DNA of 16,889 bases, taken from Deltaproteobacteria bacterium. Lineage in GTDB: Bacteria > UBA10199 > JACPAL01 > JACOUP01. Under the pieces are notes generated by a model that was not told where the DNA came from, searched no databases, and saw nothing but the letters and a program-made list of their open reading frames with translations. This document shows positions 13,454-16,889 of the stretch, piece after piece. Positions within the stretch are counted from its first letter, which is position 1, and the number at the start of each line of letters is the position of its first letter. The stretch lies in the NCBI GenBank assembly GCA_030649435.1, contig JAUSKE010000062.1, forward strand, positions 1 through 16,889, given 5' to 3'. A program made the position numbers and the translations under genes.

Positions 13454-15130
13454 TTACGGCTTTTTGGGGCCGGATTGGGAACGCCGCACCCCTCGCCAGT
13501 AAGCACGGGGTGAGTCAGTGGGTCGGACTCTGAAGTGGGAGGGGACGTCTGACAACCATGAAACATCAAGCGGTCCCGGCTTAATGAAGCCCCATTCGGC
13601 TTCTCGAGCCACCTGTTCCGCAAGAAGAGCGGCGCGGCGTTGTCTTAAAAGGAGAGGGGTTGTGACTTGTGGGTGATCCGGTAGGCCACGGTGGAGTTTG
13701 CCTCTCTGGATCTGGTTTTCAATAAAGCGGTGTCCTCTGACGGTCTCCCGGAGATTTTTAAAAGTCCCTCTCCAAAAACCGTGAATCACCCGATGGTCCG
13801 GTCGGACAACCATAACCCCCTGAACAAAACGGACCGGTTTACCAGTCCCATGTTCCGGTTCCCACATCCAGGTTCCTCGTGCAGCGGCAAGTCGGACAGG
13901 GCTCCCCTCAAGACTCCTTTGATAAGCCTCTCCCCCTTCCCCAAAAAGCTCACTCATCGACATCACACGGCTCGTCCACCCACGTCGGAGCGGTGATTCA
14001 GGGACAAGGGGATGAAGAGCATGATCTGCCGGAAGGCGAAAGTTCAGGAGTGAGTAACGAAATCTTCGAGCGTTCCCATTCCCTTGATGATTCGGAGCAA
14101 TCCGGAGGGTAATATCCGGCAGCCCGACATCACGGTAGGTTGCCCTTCCCCCACTCGAGATCACCTCAACCGGCTGATGGACTTCAAATTGGCCGACGCT
14201 CACCAATTGTCCTCCGTCCCCATGAGTGTAGCCGATGAAAGTCAAGTCTTTGACAAGGAGTGGTCCACCGTCAGGTGAAGTGTAATTCAGGACGCGAGGG
14301 TGATAACGGACAAGTCCCGCCTCGACCAATTCTACGCGGGCAAGTCCAAAAGCCCCCTCTCTTCGCTCCTTCCGAATGCTGACGGCTCGACCGAGATCCC
14401 CTTCAAGTTGAACATACCGCCCTTTTTGCAGCTGGCCGGTTACCGGATCTCCGTGAGAAGTCAGGCGTCCTCCCATGCCGAGGGCGTAATGAAGCGCTGT
14501 CAGAGCAAGACGACCCAGTTGCTCGCGTGTCCTCCTGTCGTCGGAACTTCGGAGAGTGATATTGTGGTAGGCCGACTCTCCTAAACTAGCGGCTCCCAGC
14601 GCCCCCAAGAGGAGTGAGGCATGGGCCGCAACCCCTCTCCCTAGACGGGTTGGGTAGAAAACGGTGAACAGTCCTATGGTCGATTGGCTTGCCGCGAGGA
14701 GATCGGTCGGCATTGTTCCCTCAACTTCCGAATCCCCTTCGACGATGCGGGCAATGGGACTGACGAGTGAGTAAAGATCTACCAAGGCGCCAAGGCCCCG
14801 GATGCCAAAGAAGGCGATTGTTCTCAGATGAGGTTCCGGCAAATAGCCGATCCCTCTCCCCGAAGCCCCTTCGGCACCGGCGTACTTGTTGACGTACCCC
14901 TCTTTTTTGTAGAGAGTTTGGACCGGTTCTATTCCCCATCGGGGGCGATAGACATTGACACCACGATGGAGGATAAAGGCATCTCTGGCAAAATAACGGC
15001 TCCGCGCAAATTCGGCAACGGCGACACCGGTTGAGGATGGGGCTAAGCCCTCCCCCTCTTTGGAGGCACAGACAAACCGTTCCCAATTTCCTGTGGGTGA
15101 ATCACCCTTGGGGGAAAGACAATCAACCAT
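13454..15130 (-). CDS. Hypothetical protein with helical hydrophobic region
   Basis: I do not recognise this 558-residue protein. An upstream TTG at 15157 is in frame, but I chose the ATG at 15130 because AAGGAG lies 11 bases before it. Residues 100-220 contain four hydrophobic or amphipathic helices (about 103-122, 143-160, 166-185 and 205-220), rich in Gly, Ala and Leu, suggesting membrane association. Residues about 225-360 look beta-rich (RYVQLEGDLG, VSVGQFEVHQPVEV, DITLRIAP). The C-terminal 200 residues are basic, with Trp-containing motifs (GTWMWEPEHG, GFWRGTF) and a helical stretch LLLRQRRAALLAEQV. No signal peptide is seen. The first codons include the 19-base palindromic repeat found upstream of gyrB, translated as SPKGDSPT. 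It is divergent from the RluA-family gene. Confidence 0.75.
   Translation of the reverse strand: MVDCLSPKGDSPTGNWERFVCASKEGEGLAPSSTGVAVAEFARSRYFARDAFILHRGVNVYRPRWGIEPVQTLYKKEGYVNKYAGAEGASGRGIGYLPEPHLRTIAFFGIRGLGALVDLYSLVSPIARIVEGDSEVEGTMPTDLLAASQSTIGLFTVFYPTRLGRGVAAHASLLLGALGAASLGESAYHNITLRSSDDRRTREQLGRLALTALHYALGMGGRLTSHGDPVTGQLQKGRYVQLEGDLGRAVSIRKERREGAFGLARVELVEAGLVRYHPRVLNYTSPDGGPLLVKDLTFIGYTHGDGGQLVSVGQFEVHQPVEVISSGGRATYRDVGLPDITLRIAPNHQGNGNARRFRYSLLNFRLPADHALHPLVPESPLRRGWTSRVMSMSELFGEGGEAYQRSLEGSPVRLAAARGTWMWEPEHGTGKPVRFVQGVMVVRPDHRVIHGFWRGTFKNLRETVRGHRFIENQIQRGKLHRGLPDHPQVTTPLLLRQRRAALLAEQVAREAEWGFIKPGPLDVSWLSDVPSHFRVRPTDSPRAYWRGVRRSQSGPKKP
15095..15107. repeat. Third copy of the 13-base palindrome, inside a coding region
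   Basis: GGGTGAATCACCC is the inverse of the two copies upstream of gyrB. Identity extends to 19 bases (15094-15112, matching 9704-9722 on the other strand). Here it falls in codons 6-12 of the 558-residue gene, 17 bases after the start codon. In both places the repeat sits close to a translation start. Confidence 0.85.
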
Positions 15131-15141
15131 ACAAAAATCGT

Positions 15142-15159
15142 CTCCTTGATAAACCAAGG
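15142..15159 (-). promoter_or_regulatory. Ribosome binding site partly within a small hairpin
   Basis: On the minus transcript CCTTG-GTTTAT-CAAGG can form a 5-bp stem with a 6-base loop, and its 3' arm contains AAGG of the AAGGAG ribosome binding site that serves the ATG at 15130. The stem is short, so control of translation is only a possibility. Confidence 0.4.
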
Positions 15160-15245
15160 GATCTTTCGGCCTAAACTTGAAAAAGTTGCCATTTTTTAAT
15201 GGCTTGCAAAAAGGAAGAGAATTAGACCATAAGGCTTAGCCATTT

Positions 15246-16184
15246 ATGGAAAAACAATTTTTTAAGGTTACGGGTAAGGAGGATGGGAAGAGGGTCGATC
15301 TCTACCTGACAAAGGTGATGGCCCCAATTTCTCGCAAGAAGATCAAAGGGTTAATCGATCAGGGGCGTCTTTTGATCAATAACCGAAAGGTGGTTATTGC
15401 TTCTTGGGCCTTAGAACAGGGGGACAGGGTTGAGCTTCTTGCCGAGGGGGCCGAGGATCTCTCCCAAAATCAGCCCCAATTTCTGAAAGTTATTTACGAA
15501 GATGCCGACCTCTTGGTGGTTGAGAAGGATGCCGGCGTTCCTTGTGAAAAATCGCCCGTCGCCTGGCGCCCTTCAATGGTCGCGATGGTTAATCAATACC
15601 TGAAGCGGACACACCCCCATTTGGTGGCCCACTATGTCGGGCTGGTGCACCGCTTGGATGCCGATACTTCTGGCTTGTTGATCTATACCAAGACCAAACA
15701 GGCGAATAAAATTACGGAGCAGTTTAAAGAACAGACGGTGGTGAGGGATTACCTTGCTCTGGTTGAGGGGCGTGTCGAAGCGGAAAGAGGGGTTTTGCAA
15801 GACTACTTGGCTCAGGCAGAACTCCCGGGCGGCAAAAAAGTTAAACTTGTTGAGAAAGGGAAGGGGAAAAAGGCGATCACCCGATTCAAGGTCCTGGAAA
15901 GGTACAGCCGCGCAACCCTTCTTGAAGTTTCCATCAAGACCGGTCGTACCCATCAGATCCGTGTTCAATTGGCGGCGATGCGACATCCGATTCTGGGGGA
16001 TCGGTTGTATGGCAATGATTCAGAACTTTCCAAAAATTTCAAGCGACAGGCCCTCCATGCGACCCGTCTTGCCTTTCGGCACCCGGTCTCTCACCAGAAG
16101 GTAGAAGTTGTCTCGCCACTGCCGCGGGACTTGAGGCGTTGGGTTGAACGGTTGAGGGAAGGAAAAGTCCCACGAACGCGTTAG
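15246..16184 (+). CDS. RluA-family 23S rRNA/tRNA pseudouridine synthase
   Basis: This 312-residue enzyme isomerises uridine to pseudouridine in RNA. An N-terminal S4-type RNA-binding domain (about 14-66: GKRVDLYLTKVM, then SRKKIKGLIDQGRLLINN) is followed by the catalytic domain. That contains the strand VIYEDADLLVVEKDAGVP (82-99), the motif HRLDADTSGLL at 135-145 with D138 the probable nucleophile, and GRTHQIRVQLA with HPILGDRLYG. The usual His after GRTHQIRV is Gln. The S4 domain makes RluC or RluD the nearest types, but the RNA target cannot be read from sequence, so I give no symbol. Residue R136 and the RTHQIR motif are intact, so it should be active. AAGG about 11 bases before the ATG is a modest ribosome binding site. 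Its TAG overlaps the stop of the convergent Rsm22-like gene. Confidence 0.93.
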   Translation: MEKQFFKVTGKEDGKRVDLYLTKVMAPISRKKIKGLIDQGRLLINNRKVVIASWALEQGDRVELLAEGAEDLSQNQPQFLKVIYEDADLLVVEKDAGVPCEKSPVAWRPSMVAMVNQYLKRTHPHLVAHYVGLVHRLDADTSGLLIYTKTKQANKITEQFKEQTVVRDYLALVEGRVEAERGVLQDYLAQAELPGGKKVKLVEKGKGKKAITRFKVLERYSRATLLEVSIKTGRTHQIRVQLAAMRHPILGDRLYGNDSELSKNFKRQALHATRLAFRHPVSHQKVEVVSPLPRDLRRWVERLREGKVPRTR

Positions 16185-16889
16185 AGTTTTCGGATCAGCG
16201 TCTCTTTGGTTATTTTCTGAATTGGTTCCATCAAAAAAATGTCCCCCCTTTTCGCCTGATCAAGGGGGATGTTGAATCGAGACCGGTCACTGTCGAGTCG
16301 CTCCGTGTGCAGCAATCTTCCATCTCGCGCCCCACTTTCTCCACAGAGCACGAGTTGATTTTTGCCGTTTGATCGCATGAGCGACGAAACAGCGCGCCAG
16401 GGGGCAGGGCCCCCTGCCAGTTTTTCTGGAAGAGAATTTTCCTGTTTTTTCTCGAGAATTAAATAAGAACACTTCAGATAGTCTTTTCGAATCCCGATAC
16501 GGTGGTCAAACTCTGCAATCATCTCCGGCCTCTCCCATTCGAGATAAGTGTGACACCAATCCCGTTGGCCTTCCCTGAGCATCGGGCAGGAGTGTTGGTG
16601 GAGGCAAGGGGCGAGCACCTTGGCCAATTTTCTTTCCAGGAGGTGGTCATGGAGTTCCATCAATTCGCGGGTCGTCTTTTGTAGGGCCGGTTCAATAATA
16701 AGGATTTTTCCGCCGCTAGTCAGTGAACCACGAAGCAGTTGTTCGATCAGACGAACCCGTTTGTCGAACCGAATTTCGTTTAAGGTGTTCACCATCAGGA
16801 TCAGGTCGAAAGAAGCTCCCTTTAAAACCCTTGAGACCGGTTCTCTTTCAAAATCGATCACCCTTGTTTTAAGTTGGGAATGGAGAGAC
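16181..16889 (-). CDS. Rsm22-like (METTL17-type) methyltransferase, N-terminus beyond window
   Basis: The frame is open from the right edge to the TAA at 16181, so the N-terminus, with the first SAM-binding loop, is missing; the GTG at 16861 is just an internal codon or a late start. Numbering from that GTG, visible parts are FDLILMVNTLNEI (18-30) and GGKILIIEPAL (50-60), typical of this Rossmann methyltransferase family. Next comes the metal-binding signature APCLHQHSCPMLREG and DWCH, with C86, C92 and C103. The C-terminal part LVLCGESG has C173 and is followed by a strand-rich tail. Rsm22/METTL17 act on the small ribosomal subunit, and the mitochondrial forms bind a 4Fe-4S cluster; the cysteines here fit that. 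The exact target in bacteria is not clear. It converges on the RluA-family gene with a 4-base overlap. Confidence 0.85.
   Translation of the reverse strand, partial: SLHSQLKTRVIDFEREPVSRVLKGASFDLILMVNTLNEIRFDKRVRLIEQLLRGSLTSGGKILIIEPALQKTTRELMELHDHLLERKLAKVLAPCLHQHSCPMLREGQRDWCHTYLEWERPEMIAEFDHRIGIRKDYLKCSYLILEKKQENSLPEKLAGGPAPWRAVSSLMRSNGKNQLVLCGESGARDGRLLHTERLDSDRSRFNIPLDQAKRGDIFLMEPIQKITKETLIRKL

Noticed and set aside
13783..13796. Partial match to the palindrome (GTGAATCACCC)
   Set aside because: Only 11 bases match and one arm is broken; it is within coding sequence and could be chance.
15131..15157. TTG start at 15157 for the 558-residue protein
   Set aside because: The AAGGAG ribosome binding site lies inside that extension, so it must serve the ATG at 15130.
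15189..15204. Hairpin GCCATT-TTTT-AATGGC between the divergent genes
   Set aside because: A six-base stem in AT-rich DNA is too weak to support as a terminator or operator.

Overview
The window is a replication-origin neighbourhood of a diderm (Gram-negative type) bacterium. Two core gene clusters face away from each other. Leftward (minus) run rpmH-rnpA-yidD-yidC-mnmE. Rightward (plus) run dnaA-dnaN-gyrB. This is the classic conserved origin arrangement. YidC has the large periplasmic domain of diderm bacteria and GyrB carries the Gram-negative type C-terminal insert. The accessory proteins are not ones I recognise. I suspect an uncultured lineage near the old Deltaproteobacteria, but the sequence does not prove it.

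Left part (1-2855, minus): downstream of mnmE lie a 318-residue hypothetical protein with three hydrophobic segments and, one base after its stop, a large lipoprotein that runs off the left edge. The lipoprotein is open for 632 codons and contains about seven propeller-like repeats. Centre (2926-9679): the rpmH operon, a 394-base gene-free stretch with a good rpmH promoter and DnaA boxes, dnaA, a second spacer with DnaA boxes followed by a DnaA-trio-like run, then dnaN. The bipartite layout, with boxes on both sides of dnaA and the probable unwinding site between dnaA and dnaN, recalls the Bacillus subtilis origin. recF is absent between dnaN and gyrB; in its place is a 53-base gap holding a tandem palindromic repeat.

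Right part (12195-16889): a block of three minus-strand genes follows gyrB: a DUF1795/DcrB-like protein, a 210-residue beta-rich unknown and a 558-residue unknown. If the origin lies at dnaA, these genes run head-on to replication. Then come a RluA-family pseudouridine synthase on plus and a partial Rsm22-like methyltransferase with a probable Fe-S cysteine set on minus. Both convergent gene pairs overlap by the same four bases, TTAG.

The core genes cover replication initiation (DnaA, DnaN, GyrB), RNA and ribosome maturation (RnpA, L34, MnmE, RluA-like, Rsm22-like) and membrane protein insertion (YidC, YidD). The most unusual items are the DnaA-trio-like element, a 19-base palindromic repeat beside two start codons, an isolated CRISPR-repeat-like hairpin, an RnpA lacking its first helix, and the unrecognised head-on gene block.
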